Positions 1 through 10,800 of a stretch of 64,000 bases of DNA are shown piece by piece (position 1 is the first letter of the stretch; every line of letters starts with the position of its first letter). This stretch comes from an uncultured bacterium (lineage in GTDB: Bacteria > Bacillota_I > Bacilli_A > RFN20 > CAG-826): positions 149,598 through 213,597 of the forward strand of contig CASERQ010000004.1 in the NCBI GenBank assembly GCA_949290395.1, in the 5' to 3' direction. Below the pieces are notes generated by a model that was given only the letters and a program-made list of their open reading frames with translations, did no database searches and was not told where the DNA came from. The translations under genes were made by a program, and so were the position numbers.

Positions 1-126
1 AAAAAAGGTGAAATCCAAGTAGGAGAAGAAGATATAGAAATTGTTGCGATTTATGATGAAGATGGAATGAACATCCTTGATTATTTTGATATAAGAATTC
101 ATCCAGGAAAGTTGGTGTTGAAGTAA
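1..126 (+). CDS. C-terminal end of a secreted repeat protein (partial)
   Basis: An open frame runs from the first base to a TAA at 124-126 and encodes 41 residues. It contains a phrase of the type 'ED(G)MNILDYFDIRIHPGKLVL', which resembles the end of MBG-type repeats in the next gene, where each unit closes with a 'V.Y.I....G.L.I' strand. The following gene starts one base after this stop, so the two are probably co-transcribed and of the same surface-protein class. The N-terminus and anchoring are outside the window. Confidence 0.6.
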   Translation, partial: KKGEIQVGEEDIEIVAIYDEDGMNILDYFDIRIHPGKLVLK

Positions 127-127
127 G

Positions 128-3100
128 ATGCGTACAGCTGTTTATAACAAAAAAATAGGTGCTTACATTAAGTTTTATAAATTCTGTTATCGTTTCAGAA
201 CATTTTTAACAATCTCTGCTACAATTCTTGCTGGAACTACCGCAACTTTAATGGGTATTAAAGGCATTATTACTGAAGATATTTCTTCTAATGATGTTTA
301 TTATGGCGATCCTATTAACTTTACTAATGGTAAAAGTTTTTATGGAGATGATACAACTATTGAGTATCGCGATGTAAATCAAGAAGTACGGAGTGAAGAA
401 AAGCCTACTTTAGTTGGTAATTACGAAGCTCGTGCGGTTGCTAAAAATATATTTGGTGGCAATTCTTATGGAACTGCTCATCCTTTTGCTATTAAGCAAA
501 AACAAGTAAAGCCAGTCGTCGAAGATACAAATATCGTTTATGGATCGAGTCCAACAATATCTTTTAATGATTTAGCCGATGGTGATAGACTTGCTAACGC
601 AAATTTTGAACTTATCAATATTACAACAACTCCTCAAATAACTTTTAAAGAAGGGGATTTTTTAATTGTTGACGAAGAAGGAGTAGATGTTACAGCAAAC
701 TATTCAATTGATTATTCTCCAATTGATTTTAAAGTTCTTCCTAGAGACGTAACTTATGTTGCAGCTAGTGAAAAAGTTTATGATGGTACTCCACTTTATG
801 CTTCTGCTGATTGCTATTTATCAAGCGGAACTTTAGTTGAAGGCGATCATATTGAAGTTTTAAGTTCGGATAGCATTACTAATCCTGGTTCCATTAAAAC
901 AAACGCTAAAGTAAGAATTGTTAGCGAAAAATATGGCGATGTTACTAGTTTATATAATATAAATGAAGGCAGTAATTCAACTTTAACCGTGCAAAAACGC
1001 ACTATTTCTTTAGAAGTCGAGAGTGGAAATAAGGTTTATGATGGTAAAGCCACCAATTTTAATAATGTATCAACTGTTGATGATTTATATGAGATAAAAG
1101 AAGGTTCTTTAATTGATGGGCATACTTTAGAAGTAACTTTCGATGATTTTTTATATGTTGGTTCTTATGAAATGAAACCAAATAGTTATAAAGTCTTAGA
1201 TAAAGATGGTAACGATGTTACAAATTTTTATAATTTAACAATCGAATCCGGAACTTATACAATTGAAAAACGTCCTATTACTATTAATACTCCTTCTAAG
1301 TCCTATGACTATGATGGAAGTCCTAAATCTTTTGGCGATTATAATATTGTAGAAGGTGAAGGCACTTTAGCAGAAACTGATAAAATAGTTGTCGAAACTC
1401 CATTTTCTACTGGTATTGACGTTGGAATTTATAATGATGAGACAAATTTTGATATTCAAAATGATAATGAAGAAAGTGTAATAGATAATTATGATGTTAC
1501 ATGGCAACGTGGAAGCATTGAAATCAAAAAAACCCCATTAGAAATTATGACTAATGATATTGAGGGTGTTTATAATGGTGCAGGTGAACCTCAGTTCACA
1601 TCTAATTTTACTTATGATTACGATGCTTCTAAGATTGCGGCAACAGATGAAATAGTGATCTCCTTTAATAAAAGCTATGCTTACAAACCTGCTGGAGAAT
1701 ATCCAGATGAAAATGAAGTTGAGGTAAGTATTATTGATAGGGAGACTAAAGCTGATCGAAAAAATAACTATGAAATTACCATTAATCCTGGAACAGTAAA
1801 AATTTTACCTCGCGAAACTAATTTCCAGACTAATAGTGGACTTTTCTATTATAATAAGGATCTTGAGTATAAAGTCGAAGATACTATCGCAAATAACTTA
1901 GGTGAGAAAGATATTTTGACAGCTAAAGATGTTAAATCATTTAAAGAAATTGGTGTTTACGAAAACTCCATGACCCCTGTTATCACTAATGATCAAGGAG
2001 TCGACGTCACCTCATCTTATATAATAAATAATATTTGGGGTAAAATTGAAATAACAGCCGACCCAAATATTGAGGAAACAGAAGATGTTGATCCGGAAGA
2101 AGGGGAAAAACCTGATTACGTTGATGATCAAACTGCCGCTAATTCAAATATCACCTTTAATAATGGGAAAGAGGAGATAGAAGAACCAGAAAATCCTGAT
2201 GATCCTCAGGAACCAGAACAAGATCCAGTCGATCCTAATAATCCAACTGATGTTGTTAAGCCAGAAGAACCTAGTGATCCTAGCGATCCTACTTCAAAAG
2301 AGCCTGAAGGATATTTTACTTACCAAACTTTAGATACAAATAGAGTTTATTATAGACAAAATGTGTATGGGAATTATGCAAATGGTAGCATTCAAAAATC
2401 TCCAAGTTATAATTCATATGCTTTAAGCATGGAAGCTGATCCTGATTTGTACTTAGGTAGACTTTTAGATGGCGCTTATGAAAAATACACAACTTACATT
2501 GATTATATTTCTGTATTCCGTAATGATATAGCGCCTAATAATGTTGCAAGCTATAACGCTGGCGATTTACCTATCAGACAATATTACGATAATAAGTTCA
2601 ATTATAATGGCGCAAAAAATAATATTCGGTTTGAGTTTTACGACTATAATTATCTTAAAGATGGAATTGATAAAATTAACCTTGATAAGGTTTCGAAAAA
2701 TTTGAATAGAGAAAATTATGCTCAGTTTGTAAGAAATAACTATACTTATGTCCCAGATTATTTGAAGACTGAAATTGATAAAATTACATCAGAATATTTA
2801 TTAAAAGCAGAAACTGAGTACGACACTATTTATAATGTTGCTCGTTATATTTCCTTACACCACACAAAAAATGATCAGGCAGCTTATCCTAATGATGTTG
2901 ATTCGATACTTAAATTTTTAACAGATTCACATGAAGGATGGAATACTCATTTTGCGACCGCAACTGCATTAATGTTAAGAACTTTAGGTATACCTGCTCG
3001 TGTTGTAAGTGGTTATGTTAGTAGTAGTTACGACCAACAATATGATGGAAAATCTTATATTTATAGAGAAGGAAGACACGTTTGGACAGAAGTTTTTAGT

Positions 3101-4264
3101 AGTGAATTAATGGCTTGGGTAACAATTGATACTACCCCTGGTTATCATATTGACTATAAACCTGAACCTCTTAATCCTAATATTGTTTTCTCAGTTGTTG
3201 GCACAACTGATGGAAATGGTGAAGTTTCTGTTGATAAGCAAAATGGAATGGTTGGAGAAACGGTAAATATCACCTATACTCCTAACGAAGGCTATGACGT
3301 TGATACTGTTAAGATTAATGGCGAAGAACAATACTTTGTTCCTTATAATTTCACTCCAGTAAGAGGCGTTAATACAATTGAAGTAACGTTTAAAGAAAAA
3401 CCAAAATATACAGTAAAAACTTTAACTGATGGAAATGGTGAGGTAAGCGTTGATAAAACTTCGGGTTATGTCGGAGACACTGTTTACATAACAATCACTC
3501 CTAACGAAGGTTATGAATTAGAAGAAATTAGCGTTAATAATAACTCGCAAATAACTCCATTAAATAACTTTATGCCTATTGAAGGTGAAAATACTGTAAA
3601 AGTTAAATTTAAAGAGATAGAAAAAGAACCTGAACCAGAACCAGAACCTGAGCCTGAGCCTGAACCTGAACCAGAGCCAGAGCCTGAAACGGATCCTCGT
3701 AATGATATTATTATTACAGTTGAATCTAACAATATAGGTCGGACTTATGATGGTACTTATCACTCGGTTCCTGTAACATCAGAAAATTTCTATCTTTCAC
3801 CAACCAGTGCCCCACTTTATGGGAATGATAGACTAGTTTTTGAATCAACAGTAAGAAAAATTGATGCGGGTAATTATCAAAGAGCGAATAGATTTACTGT
3901 TCGTGTAGAAGATGAAACAGGCAAAGATGTTACTCGTAAATATAAGAAAGTTAATCGTAAATATGGAAATATTAATATAAGTTCTGCTGATCTAGATGTT
4001 AAAAGTAGAGATAGAGAAGTTGCTTACCAAGAAAATCTTGAAATTAACTTTGATAGCACGAGTTCAGCTGATCTTGAGTTCCTAAATGGCAACTCTTTAA
4101 GGGGCAACGATCAAATAACTAGAGTTTATTTCAATAGAGTAAGTACAAGTAAAGGCGAGCATCTTATTAAGTTTAGAATCTTACAAATTTCCAGAAATGG
4201 TAAAGCAATTCCTTTAACTAACTACAATATTAATTCCGAATCTGGTACTTTAAGAATATACTAG
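128..4264 (+). CDS. Large cell-surface protein: MBG-type repeats, transglutaminase-like domain, InlB B-type repeats
   Basis: 1378 residues. A basic N-terminus is followed by one hydrophobic segment (about residues 25-46), a signal anchor or uncleaved signal. Residues about 55-650 form a series of MBG-type beta repeats, recognisable by recurring 'K.YDG' and 'N..NI....GT..I' phrases. An acidic Pro-rich linker (about 650-740) leads to a transglutaminase-like core (about 905-1005) with 'FATATALMLRTLGIPARVV'. Two InlB B-type repeats (about 1016-1165), a (Glu-Pro)10 spacer and two more MBG-like units follow. In the core, His984 and Asp1001 fit the catalytic His and Asp, but the nucleophile position is Asn939 instead of Cys, so enzymatic activity is doubtful. 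There is no LPXTG motif. A role in surface binding or scaffolding is inferred. Confidence 0.7.
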   Translation: MRTAVYNKKIGAYIKFYKFCYRFRTFLTISATILAGTTATLMGIKGIITEDISSNDVYYGDPINFTNGKSFYGDDTTIEYRDVNQEVRSEEKPTLVGNYEARAVAKNIFGGNSYGTAHPFAIKQKQVKPVVEDTNIVYGSSPTISFNDLADGDRLANANFELINITTTPQITFKEGDFLIVDEEGVDVTANYSIDYSPIDFKVLPRDVTYVAASEKVYDGTPLYASADCYLSSGTLVEGDHIEVLSSDSITNPGSIKTNAKVRIVSEKYGDVTSLYNINEGSNSTLTVQKRTISLEVESGNKVYDGKATNFNNVSTVDDLYEIKEGSLIDGHTLEVTFDDFLYVGSYEMKPNSYKVLDKDGNDVTNFYNLTIESGTYTIEKRPITINTPSKSYDYDGSPKSFGDYNIVEGEGTLAETDKIVVETPFSTGIDVGIYNDETNFDIQNDNEESVIDNYDVTWQRGSIEIKKTPLEIMTNDIEGVYNGAGEPQFTSNFTYDYDASKIAATDEIVISFNKSYAYKPAGEYPDENEVEVSIIDRETKADRKNNYEITINPGTVKILPRETNFQTNSGLFYYNKDLEYKVEDTIANNLGEKDILTAKDVKSFKEIGVYENSMTPVITNDQGVDVTSSYIINNIWGKIEITADPNIEETEDVDPEEGEKPDYVDDQTAANSNITFNNGKEEIEEPENPDDPQEPEQDPVDPNNPTDVVKPEEPSDPSDPTSKEPEGYFTYQTLDTNRVYYRQNVYGNYANGSIQKSPSYNSYALSMEADPDLYLGRLLDGAYEKYTTYIDYISVFRNDIAPNNVASYNAGDLPIRQYYDNKFNYNGAKNNIRFEFYDYNYLKDGIDKINLDKVSKNLNRENYAQFVRNNYTYVPDYLKTEIDKITSEYLLKAETEYDTIYNVARYISLHHTKNDQAAYPNDVDSILKFLTDSHEGWNTHFATATALMLRTLGIPARVVSGYVSSSYDQQYDGKSYIYREGRHVWTEVFSSELMAWVTIDTTPGYHIDYKPEPLNPNIVFSVVGTTDGNGEVSVDKQNGMVGETVNITYTPNEGYDVDTVKINGEEQYFVPYNFTPVRGVNTIEVTFKEKPKYTVKTLTDGNGEVSVDKTSGYVGDTVYITITPNEGYELEEISVNNNSQITPLNNFMPIEGENTVKVKFKEIEKEPEPEPEPEPEPEPEPEPEPETDPRNDIIITVESNNIGRTYDGTYHSVPVTSENFYLSPTSAPLYGNDRLVFESTVRKIDAGNYQRANRFTVRVEDETGKDVTRKYKKVNRKYGNINISSADLDVKSRDREVAYQENLEINFDSTSSADLEFLNGNSLRGNDQITRVYFNRVSTSKGEHLIKFRILQISRNGKAIPLTNYNINSESGTLRIY
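3626..3688 (+). repeat. (Glu-Pro)n coding repeat
   Basis: Twenty-one codons alternate Glu and Pro (residues 1167-1187 of the surface protein) using a mixture of GAA/GAG and CCT/CCA. It separates the InlB-type repeats from the C-terminal MBG-like units and probably forms a stiff extended spacer. It creates spurious open frames on the opposite strand. Confidence 0.9.
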
Positions 4265-4270
4265 TAATTG

Positions 4271-6988
4271 ATGATCGAACTTAAGAATCTTTCTAAAACC
4301 TACATTTCAAAAAACAAAGAAGTTATCCAAGCTTTGGATAACTTTTCTTATACCTTTCCTGATAGAGGTTTAATAGGAATTTATGGTGACTCTGGATGTG
4401 GTAAAACAACACTTTTAAATTTAATAGGTGGAATTGATACTTTAACAAGTGGTGATATTTTAATTAATAATAAATCTATTAAATCTTATAAAAGTAAAAA
4501 CCTAACTAAATATAGAAACAAAGAAATAGGCTTTATATTTCAAGATGATAATTTAATCGATAACTTAAATGTTTTTGATAATGTTGCATTATCTTTATCT
4601 TTAAGAAAAGTAAGTTTTAAATCTAGAAAGAAAATAGTTGAAGAAGTGCTTGTTAGACTTGGGATGCTAGAAAAGAAAAACAAGTATCCAAGTGAACTAA
4701 GTGGCGGCGAGAAGCAAAGAGTTACTATAGCTCGCGCTCTTATTAAATCTCCTTCAATTATATTAGCTGATGAACCCACTGGTTCTTTAGACAAAGAAAA
4801 TTCTTTAGAGATCATGAAGATTTTAAAAGAGTTAAGTAAAGATAAACTCGTCATTTTAGTGTCTCATGAAGAAGAACTCATAAGAACATTTAGTGATGAA
4901 ATATTAAAGATTGAAAAAGGCTGTTTAAAAAGCATAGAAAATATGAATAAACTTAGTTTTGCAGGGTTTTTAAGTGAAAATGAAGATAATAAAATCACCA
5001 ATTTAAAGGTAAGTGATAGCATAAAACTTGCCTTTAAAAACTTATTTTATAAAAAGTTTAAATCTTTAATTGTTGCTTTTAGTTTATCTTTATCTATTGC
5101 TTCATTAGGACTTGTACTTGCTATTCAAAGTGGTTTTTCTTCTTATTTAGCTAGTTTAGAAAATGAAACTTTAGCTCGATATCCTGTGTCAATTGAATCA
5201 ACGAGTTTAATAAGTAATGATATTTTTGATTTAGCGAAAAACAAAGGTAGTTTTCCAGAGGAAGAAAAAGTAACTTCAGTATATAACTCTAATTCTTTTT
5301 TGCGTAGCAATAATATTACGCCTGAATTTATCTCTTATTTAAATAATATTGATGAAAGTTTAAGGGATTCTATCGTTATTAATAACAGCACTTCAATGAA
5401 TGTTTTATATCTTGATTCGCTTAATAACAAAGTTAAAAATTTCTATTCTTCATCTAATTCTTTTTTAAATGATTTTGCTAATTCTGGTTTAACTAGTTGG
5501 AGAGCTTTACCTGAAAATAATGATACCTTACTTGAAGAGTATGATGTCTTAAAAGGCTCGCTTCCTTCTAATAAAAATGAAGCTATATTGATCGTTAATG
5601 CAGATAACGAAATTGATTCAAATATCTTAAATAGTTTAGGTTTTGAAGGACTTTTAAACGAAAATAAAGAAATTAGTTTTGATGATATTTTAGGAAGAAA
5701 GTTTAAAGCTATTAATAATAACGACTTTTATAAAAGAAAAAGATTAACTGTCCAAGAAAGCGAAGTAAGTGCAATCTTTTTAAAAAGAGGATATGAGCTT
5801 TATAACGAAAACTTAAATTTAAAAGATCTATTAAAGTATCAAGATTTATTTGGTGAACTTGTTGATCAAGATATTGAAGACGTAGATTTGAATCAATATA
5901 AAGATGATTTAAAAGAATTTATTAAATATATTGATGTCCCTTCTCAAAATGAAATAAATCTAGATGAAATAGATTTAAATAATGAAGATAGTTTATATAC
6001 TTTGTTAACTTCTTTAGTTTCTACTCGTTATCTTGATTTATATCGAGAGTTAAATGATGAAGAACTCTTAGAGTTCTATAATGATTCGACAAAAGGCGAA
6101 GAAGTCAAGATAACAGGAATTTTAAGGGCTAAAAAAGATGTGCTCTTTGCTAGCTTAAATCCTGGTGTTTATTATGAAGCTGAGTTAGCAAAAACTTATA
6201 AAGAAAGTAATACTCCTGAATTTATTGATTTAAATAATGATGGCAAAATTACAAGCGAAGAAGATAAAAGATCAAATATTATTAAGAGTTATGAAAGCAA
6301 TATCTTCCTTAGATTTGATGGTAGTTTTTCACTTTGTGTAAGAGAGATTTTAGACGCAAATAGTGAAAGTAATGACTACATTAAATATTTATCTAATAGA
6401 TTAAAATTTGGAATGGATGAAGAAGTAGGTTCAATTACAATTTTCCCTTCTAATTTTGAAGAAAAGTCTGCAATTTTAAACTATATTGATAAATATAACT
6501 CTAACATGAGTGAAGAAAATAAGATTATTTATACCGATTTAACTTCACTTATATTTGGCAACGTTGAAACATTAATTGGTCTTATTTCTCTTGTTTTGAT
6601 TATCTTTAGTTTGATTTCTCTAGTTGTCACTATTTTACTTGAATCATTAATTACTTATTCAAATATTAGTGAAAGAAAACACGATATTGGAATATTAAAA
6701 TCACTTGGTGCCTCGCGCATTGATATCTTTAAGATTTTTAGTTTTGAAAGCATATCAATTGGATTAGTTAGTTCATTAATTTCATTAATACTTATATTGA
6801 TATGTGGATTATCTTTAAATACATGGATTAACTCAATGTTTGATTTAATGGCTGTCTCTTTAGTTAGCTTTGATTTCTTATTAATTCTTATTGTTATCTT
6901 GCTTGGCATAGCTTTACAGTTTTTAGCTTCTTTTGTTCCAATCATTGCTTACTCAAATAAAACTCCAATAGAAACAATGAAAAGATAG
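4271..6988 (+). CDS. ABC transporter, fused ATPase and FtsX-type permease
   Basis: 905 residues from ATG 4271; an in-frame TTG directly before it (4268) is less likely. Residues 1-220 are a LolD/MacB-type ATPase: Walker A GDSGCGKT (39-46), signature LSGGEKQRV, Walker B IILADEPTG and a switch His in 'LVSHEEE'. A first membrane span lies near residues 265-290, then a long extracytoplasmic domain of about 480 residues, then three spans from about residue 770 typical of FtsX-like permeases. The external domain carries an EF-hand-like loop (D653-E664). The family exports or extracts lipoproteins, peptides or lipids, or signals envelope state. It sits between genes for two very large exported proteins, so a link to surface assembly is inferred. 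Confidence 0.85.
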   Translation: MIELKNLSKTYISKNKEVIQALDNFSYTFPDRGLIGIYGDSGCGKTTLLNLIGGIDTLTSGDILINNKSIKSYKSKNLTKYRNKEIGFIFQDDNLIDNLNVFDNVALSLSLRKVSFKSRKKIVEEVLVRLGMLEKKNKYPSELSGGEKQRVTIARALIKSPSIILADEPTGSLDKENSLEIMKILKELSKDKLVILVSHEEELIRTFSDEILKIEKGCLKSIENMNKLSFAGFLSENEDNKITNLKVSDSIKLAFKNLFYKKFKSLIVAFSLSLSIASLGLVLAIQSGFSSYLASLENETLARYPVSIESTSLISNDIFDLAKNKGSFPEEEKVTSVYNSNSFLRSNNITPEFISYLNNIDESLRDSIVINNSTSMNVLYLDSLNNKVKNFYSSSNSFLNDFANSGLTSWRALPENNDTLLEEYDVLKGSLPSNKNEAILIVNADNEIDSNILNSLGFEGLLNENKEISFDDILGRKFKAINNNDFYKRKRLTVQESEVSAIFLKRGYELYNENLNLKDLLKYQDLFGELVDQDIEDVDLNQYKDDLKEFIKYIDVPSQNEINLDEIDLNNEDSLYTLLTSLVSTRYLDLYRELNDEELLEFYNDSTKGEEVKITGILRAKKDVLFASLNPGVYYEAELAKTYKESNTPEFIDLNNDGKITSEEDKRSNIIKSYESNIFLRFDGSFSLCVREILDANSESNDYIKYLSNRLKFGMDEEVGSITIFPSNFEEKSAILNYIDKYNSNMSEENKIIYTDLTSLIFGNVETLIGLISLVLIIFSLISLVVTILLESLITYSNISERKHDIGILKSLGASRIDIFKIFSFESISIGLVSSLISLILILICGLSLNTWINSMFDLMAVSLVSFDFLLILIVILLGIALQFLASFVPIIAYSNKTPIETMKR

Positions 6989-7310
6989 GAGTTTTGTGAA
7001 GTTTTTGTATTAAAATCAAAATTTTTCAAAATAATTAAAATTTTTCAAACAAACTTAATTTTAGATTGTATTAATAAATATAAGGAAGGATGGAGGAATA
7101 AAATTCGCGAAGATTATAAGAAACTTTCTTAATCTAACGCATCTTACATAGAAGTTTTTAGTTTTAAAAATTTTGCTTACTTTGTTTTAAAAATAATAAT
7201 CAAGGAACGTTCTTATAATAAAGGAAGGAACTAATAGTACTAAATAAAATTAATTAATTCGTAAACCATAAAAGGTAAATAATTTAAGTCTTATTAAGGA
7301 GGACAATTTT
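6989..7310. other. AT-rich gap with direct repeats and orphan Shine-Dalgarno-like sites
   Basis: No long gene is visible. A 13-bp direct repeat (AAAATTTTTCAAA) lies at 7018-7030 and 7037-7049. Purine-rich ribosome-binding-site-like tracts occur at 7082-7097 (ending GGATGGAGGA) and 7221-7230 (AAGGAAGGAA) without a following ATG, GTG or TTG frame. The first is followed six bases later by an ATT opening a nine-codon frame (7103-7132). A third tract, AAGGAGG at 7296-7302, serves the next gene. This may be a translated leader or a decayed gene. Confidence 0.5.
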
Positions 7311-7739
7311 ATTAATTACTATTCTGTTACATGTAAATGTGGTCATGTGGGAAGAGCTTTTTATATACGAGTTTCTTTTCCTGTTGTTGCTGAAAGTGCC
7401 AAAGAAGCTAGCAGGATTGCTCGCTATATTCCACGAGTGAAGCATGATCATAAAGATGCTATTTTAAATTGTGTAAAAATTTCTCTAGAAGAATATGAAG
7501 AACTTAAAGAAATAAATAGAAATGATGAATACCTTCAGTGCAAAAATAAACAAGAACAAAATAAGATTTCTGATTTTGATTCAAGGTTGGTAAAAGAAAC
7601 AAAAAGAGGAAGAAAGTGTTATGTAAGTAAGAAAGATAATCTTGAATATAAAAGAAGAAAAGACAATTTAATGAAATTAGAGTTTCTTCAAGATGTTTCT
7701 GATTATTTAGCGGATGAATTTTATTATTTAAATTCATAA
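7311..7739 (+). CDS. Small conserved-type cytosolic protein with CxCGH motif, probable ATT start
   Basis: 142 residues when started at ATT 7311. A strong ribosome-binding site AAGGAGG (7296-7302) is eight bases upstream of that ATT, and no ATG, GTG or TTG occurs in frame between the site and GTG 7347. Starting at GTG 7347 would remove the 'TCKCGHVGR' segment, which looks like a real N-terminal Cys/His cluster, and would leave the site 44 bases away. The remainder is charged, with 'AKEASRIARYIPRVKHDHKDAIL' type helices and a Lys/Arg-rich C-terminal half. It resembles small Firmicute proteins of unknown function; I assign none. Initiation at ATT is known for infC and pcnB. Confidence 0.65.
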   Translation: MNYYSVTCKCGHVGRAFYIRVSFPVVAESAKEASRIARYIPRVKHDHKDAILNCVKISLEEYEELKEINRNDEYLQCKNKQEQNKISDFDSRLVKETKRGRKCYVSKKDNLEYKRRKDNLMKLEFLQDVSDYLADEFYYLNS

Positions 7740-7883
7740 GTCTAATTTTCCTATTTATTTTTCTATCTATTTAAATATAAAAAAGTAAGAAATTGTAGTC
7801 ATTAAAGTTGCTTAAGGATGGCAAATAATAACTTTCGCTCGAAACTAAATTTTACTATAATTAACTCAAGGTGGAGGGGGCTC

Positions 7884-10800
7884 ATGAAAAGAAAAAAGAA
7901 AATAATTTTAGCTCTTAATTTATTATTAGGCGGATTTATTACATCCGCTCTTGTTGGTTGTAATGAACAAACAAGTCAATTTTATAGTTTAGATATAAAA
8001 TATGATGAAACTTTAGGTACTGTAACAACTGATACACCTCAAGGCGTTGCGGGTGATACTGTTAATATCAAAATTACGCCAAATGAGGGTGTTATTATTG
8101 AAAGTGTTGTCGTTAACGGCACTGAAGTTGAAGTAACAGATGGTACTTTAACTTTTACCGCTATAGGTGGCTTAAACACAGTTGATGTAAATTTTAAAGA
8201 TCCTGCTGCAGAAACACCAATTGATAATAGTTTCTCTGTTGAATTAGATTATGATTCTTCAAGAGGAACGGTTGTTGCAGATAAAACATCCGGTACTAAT
8301 TATTTAGATTCTAATAGTGCTGTAAAGATAACTATCACTCCTAATAACGGTTATTATGTTCAATCTATTGTTGTCAACGATGAGGATAGAGATGCAAGCG
8401 CAACAGAGTTTGCCTTCCAACCTCAAAAAGGTTTAAACACTGTAAAAGTACTTTTTGGTGAATCTGAAGGCCCAGTTGAAGAGACTAAGAAATATTCCTT
8501 TACTGTAACTTATAACGAGGAAGGCGGAACAGTAATTGGTGATAAAACGGCTGGTGATTTAGTAGAAGGAACTGTTACTAAATTTACAGTAACACCAAAA
8601 GATAATTACATTGTTAAATCTGTCTTATTTAATGGCACAGAACTTACTCTTGAAGCAGATGGCGTTTATGAAGTTAAGCCAGTTGAAGGAGCAAACACAT
8701 TTGATGTTGTTTTTGTTATTAAAGAAGTCGAGCCAACAGAAAATATTTATTCTATTGAAGTAATGGTAAATGATGAAAATGGTGGAACGTTTACATTATC
8801 AAAGACTAGTGGAGAGGTAGGAGAAACAGTAGATTTAACAATTTCTCCAAATTCAGGATATTTAGTTTCTGTAATGTTTAATGGTGGTTTTGTTACACTA
8901 GATGATGATTATAGAGCTGTCCTTACTCCTAACAAAGGAACTAATCAATTAGATATCATTTTTTCAAAACCTCAAAGTGGTTTAGGAATGCTTGAAGGTG
9001 GATATAATGTCGATTTAACAGACAAGAGTTTACTCGGAACACCTGATTTTGATAGTGATTACTTCTATGAAAATTGCATGAGAGTAATTTATGATAGTAT
9101 ACCTAATGGTGAATTCGAAGAAAGCGAAATGAGAAAATATAGCGACGAATTCTACAATAATATAATTTCGAAGCTCAGTATTACTAAAGAAAGCGCAGAA
9201 CACTTAATGAGTGTTATGAAAGAAACCGATGCTGTTAAGAAATTTACTGAACTTTCTCAAAATAATTCTAATAATTTAGATAGAAAAACTTTCACAGGTT
9301 ATGTTTCTTTGGTTTTGGAATTAAAAGGCAAACTTACACAAGACGAATTCTCATATTTTGTTTTTTCCTTTGGTTCATATATGAATATTGGTCTTGTTAC
9401 ATCTTCATATAGTGGAAGATTTGCGGGGCTTAATAATGAAGAGCTTAGTAGAGCGGCTAATTATTTTGAAAATCACGGCGACAGCGCAACAGCTAGTGAG
9501 ATTCGAGCATTTAGCGATAGTATTAACGCTGAACAACAAGTTTTTAGTGTTGACGATCTTTTAACTACTTATGAAAAGCCTTTATTATATGCTTCTCGAT
9601 TACTTTATCCAATGGCTGATGCATTATCTGCAATCGAAACTGATAAAGATAAATTGGGTGGTTTGCTTTATGATGCTATCGAAATCTTTAAGAAATTAAC
9701 TAATGGCGGATCTTTTGATTTCCTTCTTGATGAAGAAAACAAGGCTAGAAATATTGAAGTTTTCCAATTCATAGGAAAAGTTTTATTTAGAGCCTTGCCT
9801 AATATAGAGTCATTTAAGGAAATTATTAAAAAAAGCGATTTAGTCCAAGATATGGTTGATGCTGTTAAAAAGCTTAATTCTTTTGTATCAACGAGTTTAG
9901 ATAGGCCAATAAATGATTCGTTTTATGAACGATTAAAAGAGGATGGAGAAAGCTTATACTATCTTCTTAAGTTTATTGGCAAGAGTTTAGAAAATTTACA
10001 GACAACAGATTATGATGCATTAGTTGGCTTACTTAGTGCCATGATGAGTGGAGAACAAGCAAGTCAAGAAAATGTCTATAAATATGCAATTAAAATTTCC
10101 AAGTTGTTTGTAAGAACTTTAACTGAGTTTGGCGCCGCATCAACAACACTTACAGAGCATTTTGCTGATGGTGTTTCTCTTTTTGGTGAATTATATGCAG
10201 TTAATAATAGACTTATTTCTTATGGTCAAATTCAAGAAAATATTCCTGATGAAGATTCTGAGAGAATAAAGAAATTTAGAACAAATGTAGTCATGGTTAT
10301 GCTGAATCACGGCACGAATTTGTTTGGTAATTACGATTTCAGTAAACTTCCAGAATTTATCGCTAATGTATCTACCTATGATCCTGAGAAGATTGGCGAA
10401 ACAGAGATGACTTATATCCAAAACTTTATTGCCGAAATTCAACAAGCCATTGGAACATATGCAACTAACGAGAATTACTCTCTTTACCAGATTGAATATG
10501 CTGACAATCCAGATTTAAATGGCGATCTTGGTTTAAAAATTTCTGAACCTGAAAGTGGTCAAAAGGTTGATTACACAGTTGGTGAATATGATACAAAAAC
10601 TAGAACCAGAAAATCTGTGAATATTAACTTTGATGGCTTTGGTAGTGTTGATCTTTTCTATGAGGTAGGCATTCTTGATAATACAGTTATCGGTAAAAAT
10701 TTACGTATTGAGTTACAATCAGAAAGATTCTCTACTTATGGTCATGATTTTGTTATTAGAAATGATCATACCTATGCTGCCGGGGATGGCTTATATCTAA

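Noticed and set aside
3511-3763. Open frames on the minus strand with Gly-Ser or Arg-Phe repeats
   Set aside because: They are the mirror of the Glu-Pro codon repeat in the surface protein and have no start signal.
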